In this document: one piece after another, positions 1 through 10,266 of the stretch
Layout: each line of letters opens with the position of its first letter
How positions within the stretch are numbered: the stretch's first letter is position 1
From: Paracoccaceae bacterium
GTDB lineage: Bacteria > Pseudomonadota > Alphaproteobacteria > Rhodobacterales > Rhodobacteraceae
Assembly: GCA_030758115.1 (NCBI GenBank)
Contig: JANREX010000085.1
Location: forward strand, 1,655 to 65,654
DNA: 64,000 nt
Direction: 5' to 3'
The notes under the pieces: model-generated
The model's input: the letters and a program-made list of their open reading frames with translations, nothing else
Database searches by the model: none
What the model was told of the DNA's origin: nothing
Program-made: the position numbers and the translations under genes

Positions 1-1041
1 GCCGCCCGTGCCGCCCGTGCTGTTGCCCGCCGGGGCGGCGGCAAGGTCGATCAGGCCGGCAGAAAGGGTGGCATTGACCATCGGCACGGCTTGCCCAAGG
101 GCCACATCCACAGCGCCGTCAAGGCTGTTCTGGTCCAGCGTCAGGGCCAGCCCGCGCAGCGAGAGGTCCATCGCGGGTGTGAGGCGCAGACCCGCCGTGG
201 CGCTGGCCTTGCGTCCCAGGCCGGGGGGCAGGTCGATGCGCGGCAGGCCGAGGGCCGTCAGAAAGGCGCCCGTGTCCGACAGGGTGACGGCAAGCCGGCC
301 ATCCAGATCCAGCGGCATGGCGAACCCACCGTCATATCGGAGGGTTCCGCCATCGGCCCGCGCCTCAAGGCTGGCGGTGGTGGCCTCGCCCTCGATCAGG
401 GCGGCAAGATTGCCGATTTCGCCTGCAAGGCTGATCAGGCCCGCCCCTTGCGGACGGGCGGCCAGCGTGACCTGTGCCGCGCCCCGATATTCCGGCCAGC
501 GCAGATCGAGCGACAGCTCATCCATGTGATGCCGCGCGCCGCTGCGATGGTCGGTGAATTGCACCCGTCCCCCGGTGATCAGGGCGCGGTCCAGCGACAG
601 GGCAAGGGCGGTGCTGACCCCTGACGGTTGACCGGAGGGCGCCACCCCGTCGACGCCCAATTCCCAGTTCGCGCGCCCGTCGCGTCCGATCTCCAGCACC
701 ACTTGCGGATTGACCATCTCAAGCCCGGTGATCCGGACATCGCCGCCGATCAGCGACATCAGGTCCACCCCCAGCTTGAGGCTATCGGCCACCAGCATCG
801 GACCCGCTTCGGACCATTCGGCATTGGCGATCTCGACCGCGCCGGTACTGACGCCAAGAACGGGGTAATAGCTGACGGTGGTCTGCCCCCGCAGGACAAC
901 GTCGCGTCCTGTCTGGGCCTTGATCTGGTCCACGGCGACCTGTGCGATACGGTCGCCGGGCAACATCAGCAGTGCGATCCCGCAGATGACCACCATGACC
1001 ACGAGCGCGCCCAAGATCCGAAACAGCCAAGCCATCATCAT
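1..1041 (-). CDS. AsmA family protein (partial; C-terminus runs off the left edge)
   Basis: Minus-strand open frame from ATG at ~1041: MMMAWLFRILGALVVMVVICGIALLMLPGDRIAQVAVDQIKAQTGRDVVLRGQTTVSYYPVLGVSTGAVEIANA..., an N-terminal TM segment followed by an AsmA-like repeat. No stop before base 1. Confidence 0.8.
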   Translation of the reverse strand, partial: MMMAWLFRILGALVVMVVICGIALLMLPGDRIAQVAVDQIKAQTGRDVVLRGQTTVSYYPVLGVSTGAVEIANAEWSEAGPMLVADSLKLGVDLMSLIGGDVRITGLEMVNPQVVLEIGRDGRANWELGVDGVAPSGQPSGVSTALALSLDRALITGGRVQFTDHRSGARHHMDELSLDLRWPEYRGAAQVTLAARPQGAGLISLAGEIGNLAALIEGEATTASLEARADGGTLRYDGGFAMPLDLDGRLAVTLSDTGAFLTALGLPRIDLPPGLGRKASATAGLRLTPAMDLSLRGLALTLDQNSLDGAVDVALGQAVPMVNATLSAGLIDLAAAPAGNSTGGTGG

Positions 1042-1185
1042 TCCCCTTTCCGATACTACACCGACACTTTTGCTTCGGGCACCAGCATAGCAGGGCAGAC
1101 GGCGCTGTCAGGGCAAACTGTGCCGCGGTGGCGGGAATCGGGTCTGGCCCTCGTCAAGGGGCAGTCCAGTTGCTAGCATCACCGC

Positions 1186-1974
1186 ATGTGCCGTGCCTTC
1201 TGCCTTTCGCTGATACTGGTGGCCGTCCTGAACGTGGCTTCGCCCCTGTCGGCGCAGACCTTGGGGGAACCCGTCTGCCTTGATCATCCCTATGATGCGG
1301 TTGCCGGGCCGGATCAGCTGCTGCGGCTTGCGGGGCTGATCGACAGGCTGCGCCCGACGCTTGCGGCCTTCAAGGGTCTCGGCGCGGCGCTTGAGGACAG
1401 AAAACCGCGTATCTGCCTGACGCCGTCCCTTGTGCTGGAAAGCGGCTTTCTGCTGCCGGATGCCAATCGGATCGAAATCGACGGCAGGCTGGACGATGCG
1501 ATGGTGACGGCGATCATGCTGCATGAGTTGCGTCACCTTGATCAGGTCACGGCGCAGATCTGCCCCGATGACAGCCTGGCGATGGCGCAGGTCGCGCAGG
1601 CGACCTTCGCGCTTGAGGCGGATGCCAATGCCATCACCCTTCTGGTGGCCTGGCACATGCGCCGGAACGGGGAGGAGGCCGTCTGGAACGCGCTGGCGGA
1701 CTGGCCCAGCACAAGCGACATCGCCGCGCGTTTCGCGGCCAGCATGGGCGATCATGACGATCCGGCACAGGCCGTGGCCGAGGCCTTCGACCAGTGGTAT
1801 GCGTCCGAGGAGCGGCGTCAACGCTATTACATCGCGACCTGCAGCGACTACCTTGATCGGCGTGACGACAGCAAGAAGCTGCCCAGCTACAAGCAATTGC
1901 CGCAGGATTACCTGGACAGCGTGTGCCTGCTGCCGGACGGCACGCCCTATGCCTGCCGCGCGCCGGAGTTCTGA
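1186..1974 (+). CDS. Secreted DUF6782-like putative metallopeptidase
   Basis: 262 aa, signal peptide, HELRH (HExxH) motif in 'AIMLHELRHLDQV'. Confidence 0.7.
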   Translation: MCRAFCLSLILVAVLNVASPLSAQTLGEPVCLDHPYDAVAGPDQLLRLAGLIDRLRPTLAAFKGLGAALEDRKPRICLTPSLVLESGFLLPDANRIEIDGRLDDAMVTAIMLHELRHLDQVTAQICPDDSLAMAQVAQATFALEADANAITLLVAWHMRRNGEEAVWNALADWPSTSDIAARFAASMGDHDDPAQAVAEAFDQWYASEERRQRYYIATCSDYLDRRDDSKKLPSYKQLPQDYLDSVCLLPDGTPYACRAPEF

Positions 1975-2071
1975 AACCGGGGCCGGGGCAGTCCTCGGGT
2001 TGCTGGCCAGACAGCCCCGTGAGGCTCAGCAGGGTGGGGCTTTGTCCCTGCGATGCGGGTGGCACTGCGGC

Positions 2072-2716
2072 TCAGCATCCGCTGGAATTGGATGTCCCAT
2101 CCGGCATGATCGTATTGCACAGGATCGCGCCTTCCAGGGAGGCGGCATCAATCCTGGCCCCCAGCAAGACGGCCCCGTCCAGCCTGGCCCCCGCCAGCAC
2201 CGCGCCGTCGATCCGGGCCGATGTCAGGTTGACCCTGGTCAGATCGGCGCCCGTCAGGTTCGCCCCCGCAAGGTTGGCCAGTTCCATATAGGCCCCGGTC
2301 AGGTTCGCCCCCGCAAGGTCCGCGTCTTGCAGCATCGCTTGGGTCATCACCGCGCCAGACAGGTCAGCCCCCGCAAGCCTGGCCTGCCCAAGATCCGCCG
2401 TGGTCAGATAGGCCTTTGCCAGGTTTGCGCCTTCCAGCTTGGCCGCGCGCAGATCGGCGGCTGCCAGATTGGCCCCGGCCAGGGTGGCGTCGTTCAGGTC
2501 GGCGCCGCCCAGATCGACGGCCCAGAGTTTCGCCGCCGACAGATCCGCGCCCGACAGCACCGCCCCGGCAAGATCGGCGCGCTTCAGGTCGCTGCCCGCA
2601 AGGTCGCAATCTGCGCACAGCTTGGTCGCCAGCAGTGTCTGCAGGTCAGCCTCGCTCCAGGCCAGCGCATGCATCGGAATGATCGAGGCCAGAGCGGCCA
2701 GAAACAAGCCTTTCAT
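2072..2716 (-). CDS. Pentapeptide repeat-containing protein with signal peptide
   Basis: 214 aa; long run of A(D/N)LxxA(D/N/K)L pentapeptides. Confidence 0.9.
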   Translation of the reverse strand: MKGLFLAALASIIPMHALAWSEADLQTLLATKLCADCDLAGSDLKRADLAGAVLSGADLSAAKLWAVDLGGADLNDATLAGANLAAADLRAAKLEGANLAKAYLTTADLGQARLAGADLSGAVMTQAMLQDADLAGANLTGAYMELANLAGANLTGADLTRVNLTSARIDGAVLAGARLDGAVLLGARIDAASLEGAILCNTIMPDGTSNSSGC

Positions 2717-2881
2717 CGCGTCCTCCTCTGTCTTTGGACCAAGCTAACCCGTTTGCCGGGATTGGTCCTGGTTTTTCGAGATGGCGCACCTGCATGGCAT
2801 GGTGCGTCTTTTCGGTTTTCGTTCCGGTCGGCCAAATGCTAAGCCGCATCATCCCCCGACCCGTGGAACAGGGCAAGATCC

Positions 2882-3901
2882 ATGTCTGTATTCGAACGGT
2901 ACCTCTCAATATGGGTGTTCCTCTGCATCGTTGCGGGGATCGTGCTGGCCAATGTGCTGCCGGGGATGTTCGGTGTCCTGGCCTCTCTCGAATATGCCTC
3001 GGTCAACCTGCTGGTGGCCCTGCTGATCTGGGCGATGGTCTATCCGATGATGGTCGCGGTGGATTTCCGGGCCCTTGGCCGGGTGGGCGAGAGGCCAAGG
3101 GGCCTGGTCATCACCCTGGTGGTCAACTGGCTGATCAAGCCCTTCACCATGGCCGCCCTTGGCGTGCTGTTCTTCAATCACGTTTTTGCCGGGCTGATCG
3201 ACCCCGCCGATGCGGGTCAGTATATCGCCGGCCTGATCCTGCTGGGGGCTGCACCCTGCACGGCGATGGTGTTCGTGTGGTCGCAACTGACGAAGGGCGA
3301 TCCGAATTACACGCTGGTGCAGGTGTCGCTGAACGACGTGATCATGGTCTTCGCCTTTGCGCCCATCGTGGCGCTGCTGCTGGGGGTGACGGATCTGCAG
3401 GTGCCTTGGGAAACGCTGGTGCTGTCCGTCGTTCTTTACGTGGTATTGCCGCTTGCCGCCGGGGCGATCACGCGGGCGCGGCTGATGCGGCAGGGGGGCG
3501 AGGCGGCGGTGTCCGCCTTCACCGCGCGGATCAAGCCGGCCTCCGTGCTGGGGTTGTTGCTGACCGTTGTGTTGCTGTTCGGGTTCCAGGGCAATGTGAT
3601 CCTGGAAAACCCGTTCCTGATCCTGCTGCTGGCGACGCCGATCCTGATCCAGTCCTACGGGATCTTCGCCATCGCCTATGCCTGGGCCTGGAAATGGAGG
3701 GTCCCGCATGACGTGGCGGCGCCCTGTGCGCTGATCGGGACATCGAACTTCTTCGAGCTGGCCGTTGCGGTGGCCATCGGGCTGTTCGGTCTGAACTCGG
3801 GCGCGGCGCTGGTCACCGTGGTGGGGGTGCTGGTCGAGGTGCCGGTGATGTTGTCGCTGGTCTGGTTTGCAAACCGCACGCGGGCCAGCTTCCCGGTTTA
3901 G
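2882..3901 (+). CDS. acr3: ACR3 family arsenite efflux transporter
   Basis: 339 aa polytopic protein with '[36 protein letters not shown]', the ACR3 signature. Confidence 0.92.
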   Translation: MSVFERYLSIWVFLCIVAGIVLANVLPGMFGVLASLEYASVNLLVALLIWAMVYPMMVAVDFRALGRVGERPRGLVITLVVNWLIKPFTMAALGVLFFNHVFAGLIDPADAGQYIAGLILLGAAPCTAMVFVWSQLTKGDPNYTLVQVSLNDVIMVFAFAPIVALLLGVTDLQVPWETLVLSVVLYVVLPLAAGAITRARLMRQGGEAAVSAFTARIKPASVLGLLLTVVLLFGFQGNVILENPFLILLLATPILIQSYGIFAIAYAWAWKWRVPHDVAAPCALIGTSNFFELAVAVAIGLFGLNSGAALVTVVGVLVEVPVMLSLVWFANRTRASFPV

Positions 3902-3919
3902 GCGCCGCCCACCTGCCCG

Positions 3920-5212
3920 TCACAGGGCCGCCAGCTTTTCCCTGGCTGCATCGACACTCACGCGGCCCTCGGCGGCGATGGCCCTCGCGACCGCCTCGAC
4001 CTGTGCGCCGGTCGCCCCGGCCAAAATGGCGATGTTGCGGGCATGCAGGGCCATGTGCCCCTTCTGGATCCCTTCGCTGGCCAGTGCGCGCAAGGCCGCC
4101 ATGTTCTGGGCAAGGCCAACGGCCACCGTCACTTCGGCCAGTTCCTGCGCCGAGGTGACACCCAGAACCCGCAGGGCTGCCTGTGCGGCGGGATGGGTTT
4201 TCGTGGCCCCGCCGACCAGACCCAGCGCCATGGGCATTTCGATGGTCCCGGTCAAGTGACCATCCGTGCCGCGTTCCCATGTCGTCAGCGCGGTATACTG
4301 CCCGCTACGGGCGGCCCAGGCATGGGCCCCCGCCTCGATCGCGCGCCAGTCGTTGCCGGTGGCCACCACGACCGGGTCGATGCCGTTCATGATGCCCTTG
4401 TTATGGGTGGCCGCGCGGTAGGGGTCGATCTGGGCCAGGGCATAGGCCTCGATCATCCCGTCGATCATCTCGTCGCCACTGACACTGTCGGTTTGCAGCG
4501 CCTGCGGGCTCAGCGTCACCGAGGCCCGTGCCAGGCGACGGTCGGCCAGGTTGGACAGGATGCGCAGCCGCGTGTGGCCGCCCGCAATCTGGGCCACGCG
4601 GGGTGCGATGGCCTCGGCCATGGTGTTGACGGTATTGGCCCCCATCGCATCGCGCACATCGACCAGGATGTGCAGCACCGCCATCGGCCCCACGGCGGAG
4701 GTTTCGAAGACATGCACCTCGATCCCGATGCAGCCGCCGCCCAGACCGACAAGGACCTTGTCGCGGGCATTGCACATCTCGCGCAGTTCAGCCTGGGCGG
4801 ACAGCAGGCGATGGCGCGCCGCCTGCGGGTCCGACAGGCCCAGAACCTGCACCTGGGCCCGCATGACCGGCTGGTCCGAAGAGGTCACAAACCCGCCGCA
4901 ACCGCGCGCGATCTTGGCCATGTAGGACGCCGCCGCCACGACGGACGGTTCCTCGACCACCATGGGGATCAGGTAATCCCTGCCGTTGATGCTGAAATTC
5001 GACGCCACCGCCAGCGGCAGTTCGAACTTGCCGATCACGTTCTCGATCATCCCGTCGGCCAGCGACATCGGCAGAACATCGCGCCCGGCCAGTGTCGTGC
5101 GATCGGCGTCACTGAGGTTTGCGGCCCGCGCCAAGAGGTCAAGACGCGCGTCAGGAGCAAGATTGCGCAGGTTCTCAAGCCGCGAAGAGCGCGGCGTCTT
5201 TTCCGTGGTCAT
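3920..5212 (-). CDS. mvaA: Hydroxymethylglutaryl-CoA reductase, class II (degradative type)
   Basis: 430 aa; '[46 protein letters not shown]', '[14 protein letters not shown]', '[29 protein letters not shown]'. Confidence 0.95.
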   Translation of the reverse strand: MTTEKTPRSSRLENLRNLAPDARLDLLARAANLSDADRTTLAGRDVLPMSLADGMIENVIGKFELPLAVASNFSINGRDYLIPMVVEEPSVVAAASYMAKIARGCGGFVTSSDQPVMRAQVQVLGLSDPQAARHRLLSAQAELREMCNARDKVLVGLGGGCIGIEVHVFETSAVGPMAVLHILVDVRDAMGANTVNTMAEAIAPRVAQIAGGHTRLRILSNLADRRLARASVTLSPQALQTDSVSGDEMIDGMIEAYALAQIDPYRAATHNKGIMNGIDPVVVATGNDWRAIEAGAHAWAARSGQYTALTTWERGTDGHLTGTIEMPMALGLVGGATKTHPAAQAALRVLGVTSAQELAEVTVAVGLAQNMAALRALASEGIQKGHMALHARNIAILAGATGAQVEAVARAIAAEGRVSVDAAREKLAAL

Positions 5213-5313
5213 GTCTGTCGGTGTCCCCGTTCTGTCACCGACAAGCCTAGCCGCAGATCACGGCCTCTGCCTAGATGCTGTTTTGCGCGGGCAGAGGCCG
5301 GTCCGGCGATGGA

Positions 5314-5856
5314 TCAGCCGCCAAGATAGCCCTGTGTCGTGACAACCTTTGCATAGCTGCCGTTCAGGGCCCCCATGATGGTGGCATGGACCTGCGCGGC
5401 CGGAACCTTGGTATCGGCAAAGGCCACATCCCTTGCCCCGCAGGCATCCTCGACCACGGTCACGTCAAAGCCGAAATCGCGGGCGGCGCGGGCCGTGGCG
5501 TCGATGCACATCTGCGACATCGCCCCGCAGATCGTGACCGCGCCGATCCCGTGATCGCGCAACAACTGCTCCAGCCCGGTCTGGTGGAAACTGTTGGGCC
5601 GGTGCTTGAGGATCGTCGCCTCGCCGTCTTGCGGGGCAACAACCGCATGGATCGCAGCACCTTGCGTCCCGGCGACGAAGAAAGGCCCGCCTTCGGGCAT
5701 TTCGTGATGCACATGCACCACGAGGTCCCCCTTGCTGCGGGCATCCTCAAGCAGCCTGGCCGCGTTGCTGCCGACCTGTGCCATTTGCGCGACGGGCCAT
5801 TTGCCCCCGTCGAAATAGTCGTTCTGGATGTCGACAAGGATCAGTGCGTTTTTCAT
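5314..5856 (-). CDS. Cysteine hydrolase / isochorismatase family protein
   Basis: 180 aa; 'ALILVDIQNDYFDGGKWPV', 'VTICGAMSQMCIDATARAARDFGFDVTVVEDACG'. Confidence 0.92.
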   Translation of the reverse strand: MKNALILVDIQNDYFDGGKWPVAQMAQVGSNAARLLEDARSKGDLVVHVHHEMPEGGPFFVAGTQGAAIHAVVAPQDGEATILKHRPNSFHQTGLEQLLRDHGIGAVTICGAMSQMCIDATARAARDFGFDVTVVEDACGARDVAFADTKVPAAQVHATIMGALNGSYAKVVTTQGYLGG

Positions 5857-6112
5857 GTTCTATCCGGTGGCCTGTGTGGAAGACGATGTTCGATGCGGCC
5901 GGTGCTCCGGCGGTGTCCGGCCCCTGCGCCGTCAGTCACCCATGTGCCGCACATCGCAGGATCATAGCGCGATCCCGGCATGAACCAAGGATCGGAATGA
6001 ACCTTGAGGGCGGCCGCCGTGGATCGATGCGGATGCGGATGGACAACAGCGGGACGCGGGGGCACGGTTTGCAAGCGGCGGTCAGCATGCCGCCGGGCAG
6101 CCGGGAAAGGGC

Positions 6113-6505
6113 ATGAGCATGAACAGAACCATTCAGACCGACAAGGCACCCCCCTCGTTTTCCGCCTATAGCCAGGCGGTCGAAGTGCCCGCGCATGCCA
6201 GAACGGTCTATGTCTCGGGGCAGGTGGGGGCGGACGCCGACGGCCGGATCCCGGAGGATCCCGAAGATCAGCATGTCCTGGCCTGGCGCAATGTCTTTGC
6301 CATTCTCGAGGCGGCCGGGATGGGCAGCACGGATATCGTCGATGTCTTCGCGATCGTGACCTCTCGGGACGGGGTCAAGACCTTCCGCGAGGTTCGGGAC
6401 AGGATGTTCGGCGGACATCTTGCCTGTTCGACGATCATGATCGCGGGGCTTGCCAGTCCTGACTGGAAAATCGAGATCGCGGTCAGGGCTGCAAAGGTGG
6501 ACTAG
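6113..6505 (+). CDS. RidA family protein
   Basis: 130 aa; 'FSAYSQAVEVPAHARTVYVSGQVGADADG'; YjgF/RidA fold pattern. Confidence 0.9.
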   Translation: MSMNRTIQTDKAPPSFSAYSQAVEVPAHARTVYVSGQVGADADGRIPEDPEDQHVLAWRNVFAILEAAGMGSTDIVDVFAIVTSRDGVKTFREVRDRMFGGHLACSTIMIAGLASPDWKIEIAVRAAKVD

Positions 6506-6614
6506 CCGGGCTGGCCGCGGGGGTGTCCTGCGCAGGCCCCTCTTGCCAGAAAGCGGGCTGCGGCCCTACACTGTCACCGTCCCGGAGACGCGCGATCTTG
6601 ACGGGAGACATGAT

Positions 6615-6926
6615 ATGCATGCGGATCTAGCAGCAAGACGTCGCCTTCTGGTGTTGGCCTATCAACGCTACATGGAGGCGGACCGGTCCTGGAATGTCGC
6701 CAGCGAGGAAACGAGGGCCTGGTTCCCGAAAGAGGGGGCCACGCAGCTGTCCAGCATCGGCAATCCAGGCTCGCGCATCCGCGCGCTTTACGAGCGACGC
6801 GCAAAAGCCATTGCCCAGCTCGAGGTGGCGCGGATCAAGCTTGAGGTCGGAAAGCAGCGCCTGGCCGGACGGGATGGCATGGCCAAGACCCGCCATATCC
6901 TGTTCATCGCAGGCACCGTGGATTAA
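6615..6926 (+). CDS. Small hypothetical protein
   Basis: ATG at 6615; 103 aa MHADLAARRRLLVLAYQRYMEADRSWNVASEETRAWFP...; intergenic between clear genes. Confidence 0.55.
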   Translation: MHADLAARRRLLVLAYQRYMEADRSWNVASEETRAWFPKEGATQLSSIGNPGSRIRALYERRAKAIAQLEVARIKLEVGKQRLAGRDGMAKTRHILFIAGTVD

Positions 6927-6991
6927 CCAAAGCCGGAACAGATGCGCGCCTGACCCGCCCTCAGCCGGTGCCCCAGGCGCCCGAGACGGGT

Positions 6992-7687
6992 TCACCCGCG
7001 CTCTTCCACCTTGACGATCCGCCCGTCCTCCAGCGTCAGGATGCGATCCGCGCGATCCAGGATGCGGGGGTCATGGGTCACAAGCAAGGTGGTCGTTCCG
7101 CGCGCCTGGCCCATCCGCTTGAGCAGATCGACCACATCGGCGGCGCTGTCCTTGTCCAGCGCGGCGGTAGGTTCATCCGCCAGCACAAGGGCAGGGTTGG
7201 CCACAAGCGCGCGGGCGACCGCCACGCGCTGTTTCTGGCCCCCCGACAGGTTCGCCGGCAGATAGCCTGTCCTGTCGGCCAGCCCCACAAGGCCAAGCGC
7301 GTGCACGGCCGCCTGTTCCGCCGCAGCTTCGGGGACGCCGGGATGGACCTGCAGGCCCATGATCACGTTCTGCGCCGCTGTCAGGCTTTCATGCAGGTTA
7401 TGGGCCTGGAAGATGAAACCCAGCTTGCGGCGCAGCGCGATCAGCATGGCTTCGGTCGCGCCGTTCAACTCCTGCCCCAGCAGCAGGGCAGAGCCGTCCT
7501 GGACCGCGCGCAGGCAGCCGACCAGCGTCAGCACGGTGGTCTTGCCGGACCCCGAGGGGCCCATCAGCACCGTGAAGCTGCCCCTTTGCAGGGTCAGGTC
7601 GATGTCGAACAGCGCCTGTTTGCGGGCATCGCCGCTGCCGAACCAGTGGTTCAGGCGCGTGGTCGCTATGATGGGTGCGTCGCTCAT
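6992..7687 (-). CDS. ABC transporter ATP-binding protein, DevA-like
   Basis: Walker A GPSGSGKTT, signature LSGGQKQRVAVARAL, Walker B LVLADEPT; ATG at 7687. Confidence 0.92.
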   Translation of the reverse strand: MSDAPIIATTRLNHWFGSGDARKQALFDIDLTLQRGSFTVLMGPSGSGKTTVLTLVGCLRAVQDGSALLLGQELNGATEAMLIALRRKLGFIFQAHNLHESLTAAQNVIMGLQVHPGVPEAAAEQAAVHALGLVGLADRTGYLPANLSGGQKQRVAVARALVANPALVLADEPTAALDKDSAADVVDLLKRMGQARGTTTLLVTHDPRILDRADRILTLEDGRIVKVEERG

Positions 7688-7695
7688 TGCGGTCC

Positions 7696-8868
7696 TCAGA
7701 ACAGGTCGGCCGGATCGGCCGCTGCCAGCCGGCGTGTGGCGATGGTCCCGGACAGGGCCGAGAACAGGATTGTGCCCAAAAAGACGCTGACAGCCATGAA
7801 AGGCGTCATGGTCAGCGGCAGGGTGGTGATGGCCGCCATCAGCGTCAGGATGGCCGTGCCGACGATCAGGCCGGGGATGAATCCCATGATGCCCAGGACC
7901 AGCGCCTCTTCCAGCACGATGCCCAGAAAGAACTGCGGGCCATAACCCATGGCCTTGAACGTCGCATATTCGCGCAGATGGTCGGCCACATCCGTCGACA
8001 GCACCTGGTAGACGATCACAAGGCCGACCAGCACGCCGATCAGCACCCCGAAGCCGAAGATGACACCCGTCGGGCGGCGTGTCTGCTGATAGCGCAGATC
8101 CTCTTGGGCGGCATCCGCATAGCTGCGGATGCGCAGGCTGGGATCCGAAACAAGGGTCTTGAGCCGCGTGCTTACCTGCGCGGGGTTGGCGCCGGGGCGC
8201 AGCCTCAGCAGGATGTGGTCCGGCGCGTTGGAACTGCGGGCCGGGAACAGCGCCAGAAAGGTCTGGTCCGACACCAGCATGTAGCCATCGCCGCCAAAGC
8301 CGCCGCCGCCTGCAAAGGTGGCAAAGGCCGTCAGCGTGCGTCCCTGTGTCTCGAAGGCCAGGGGGCTTTGCGGGCGGATCGCGGCGGCCTCGTCGCGCGA
8401 CAGCCCGCGCGCCAGCCGGTCCAGCAGCGCCGCGTCCTGCACCTGCAGCAATGCGGCGTCCCCGGCGATCTCGGGGGACAGGAATGCGGCTTGTGCCGGA
8501 TCGACCCCGAAGGTGGTGAAGGTGATGTCCTTGGTCGCGCGGTCCCAGGGCACGTTGCCCACGAACAACCCCATGCCATCGGTCACATCGGGATCGGCCA
8601 TGGCCTGCAGCAGCCATTGGCGGGCGACATTTCCGCCCTCATTCAATGCATTGGCATCCCCGGCCGAGATCATCAGGTCGGCCTGAAAGAACTCATAGGG
8701 GCGCAGGGTCGCCGCCCCCATCGAGTTCATGATCCCCAGCTGGACGAAAACCAGCACATTGGCAAAGGCCACGCCGGCCAGGGCTGCGGCGAACCTTGTG
8801 CGGTTATGGGTCAGTTGCAGCCAGCCGATCGGCAGGCGTCCGAAAAGCCTGCGCAAAAGCCAGCTCAT
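7696..8868 (-). CDS. ABC transporter permease, DevC-like
   Basis: 390 aa; N-term 'LTHNRTRFAAALAGVAFANVLVFVQLGIMNSM' and C-terminal TM cluster typical of DevC/FtsX-like permeases; next to DevA-like and HlyD-like genes. Confidence 0.88.
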   Translation of the reverse strand: MSWLLRRLFGRLPIGWLQLTHNRTRFAAALAGVAFANVLVFVQLGIMNSMGAATLRPYEFFQADLMISAGDANALNEGGNVARQWLLQAMADPDVTDGMGLFVGNVPWDRATKDITFTTFGVDPAQAAFLSPEIAGDAALLQVQDAALLDRLARGLSRDEAAAIRPQSPLAFETQGRTLTAFATFAGGGGFGGDGYMLVSDQTFLALFPARSSNAPDHILLRLRPGANPAQVSTRLKTLVSDPSLRIRSYADAAQEDLRYQQTRRPTGVIFGFGVLIGVLVGLVIVYQVLSTDVADHLREYATFKAMGYGPQFFLGIVLEEALVLGIMGFIPGLIVGTAILTLMAAITTLPLTMTPFMAVSVFLGTILFSALSGTIATRRLAAADPADLF

Positions 8869-10088
8869 CGCTGCGCCCTGGCGGCGGCGGTCGTGTCGAT
8901 CCGGGCGATGACCTCGAGGTTGGTGAAACGTGCGGCAAGGCTGGACGATGGCTGGTCAAGCGCCACCATGACCCGGATCACGCGCGCATCCTTGTTCTCG
9001 GCCGCGTCGTCCGAGATCATGCCCTGACGCCCGACGGTCAGGCCGATGCTGTCCACGCGGCCATGCAGGGTCTGGCCAAGGGCGACCGTGACCAGTTCGA
9101 CAGGCTGACCAGGCGCCACTGCGCCGATGCGGTCCTGCCAGACTTCGACCTCGGCCATCATCTGGCTGGTATCGCCCATCTCCATGATCCCCTGTGCGGG
9201 GGGGCGTTGGCCGGGGGTGGCGTGGATATCCAGGATCGTGCCGCTGATCGGGGCAACCACCGCCGCCCGTTCCAGGTCCAGCTTGGCACGGGCCAGTTCG
9301 GCCTTGGCGGCATCGACATTGCGCGCGGCCACCACGACATCGGGCTGTTCATCCAGCGCCACGCCCGAGAACCGCTTGAGCGTCGCCTCGGCCCGTGTGA
9401 CGGCCAGTGTTGCCTGGGCCGCCGCCGTGCGCATCGCATCCAGCGTGGCCTCGGTCGTCACCCGGCGCTGGAACAGCTCCTCGGTGCGGGTCAGGCTGCT
9501 GGCGGCCTCGGCCGCGTTCGCCGTCGCCTGGTCCAGCGCCGCCTGTGCCTCGTCCCGGCTGGCTGCGACCGCGGCGCGGGTCTGCATCAGGCCGGCCTCG
9601 CGGATGGCCAGATTGGCCTCGGCCATCAGGACCGCGCTTTCCAGCGCCGTGCGGTTGTCCAACCAGGCCAGCGGGGCACCTTTCTCGACCCGTTCACCCA
9701 CCGCCACAAGGATACCCGACAAGCGGGCATCACCCGCGCCATAAGGTGCCGCCACGATCGAGATATCGCCGCGCGGCAGGATGCGGGCCAGCCCCACCAC
9801 GTCGCTGGGCAGCATCGTTTCGGCCATCTTTGGCGGCAGGTCGATATCCGGGGGCAGCGCGATGGGCGTATCGGATCCGCCACCGGGCTGCAGGCCGGTC
9901 AGCGCATAGAATTTCTGCAGGGCGGGCGGCTGGAAATAAAGCCCGATCACCGCGCCGGTGAACATGAAGACCGGGATCAGCAGCACCAGAAGCCATCGCT
10001 TGCTGAAAAACCGCCTGCGCTGGGGCGTTGCGGTGCGCTCCGACAGGCCCAGGTCAAGGGGCAGATCGGAAGGGGATTCGGGCGTCAT
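8865..10088 (-). CDS. HlyD-family periplasmic adaptor, DevB-like
   Basis: 407 aa; N-terminal TM, long coiled-coil, 'GTILDIHATPGQRP' lipoyl-like segments; 4-bp overlap with the permease. Confidence 0.9.
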   Translation of the reverse strand: MTPESPSDLPLDLGLSERTATPQRRRFFSKRWLLVLLIPVFMFTGAVIGLYFQPPALQKFYALTGLQPGGGSDTPIALPPDIDLPPKMAETMLPSDVVGLARILPRGDISIVAAPYGAGDARLSGILVAVGERVEKGAPLAWLDNRTALESAVLMAEANLAIREAGLMQTRAAVAASRDEAQAALDQATANAAEAASSLTRTEELFQRRVTTEATLDAMRTAAAQATLAVTRAEATLKRFSGVALDEQPDVVVAARNVDAAKAELARAKLDLERAAVVAPISGTILDIHATPGQRPPAQGIMEMGDTSQMMAEVEVWQDRIGAVAPGQPVELVTVALGQTLHGRVDSIGLTVGRQGMISDDAAENKDARVIRVMVALDQPSSSLAARFTNLEVIARIDTTAAARAQR

Positions 10089-10266
10089 GGATGCATCCTC
10101 TGGCGTGTTGCTGTCCCTTGCCGCGCGGCGTCGGGCGCCTTGCGGAAAAGAGACGGCGGCCCGCCTTGTGGAGGACCGCCATCACCACACCCTAGTCGCT
10201 TGGGACGGGTCCGCCTTGATCTCTGTCAGTAAAGCGCGGTCGACCGCTTGCCGCGCCTTGTCCGGT

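Noticed and set aside
8-624. Plus-strand ORFs at the left edge
   Set aside because: Antisense to the AsmA-like frame, which has a plausible start and TM segment and remains open to the window edge.
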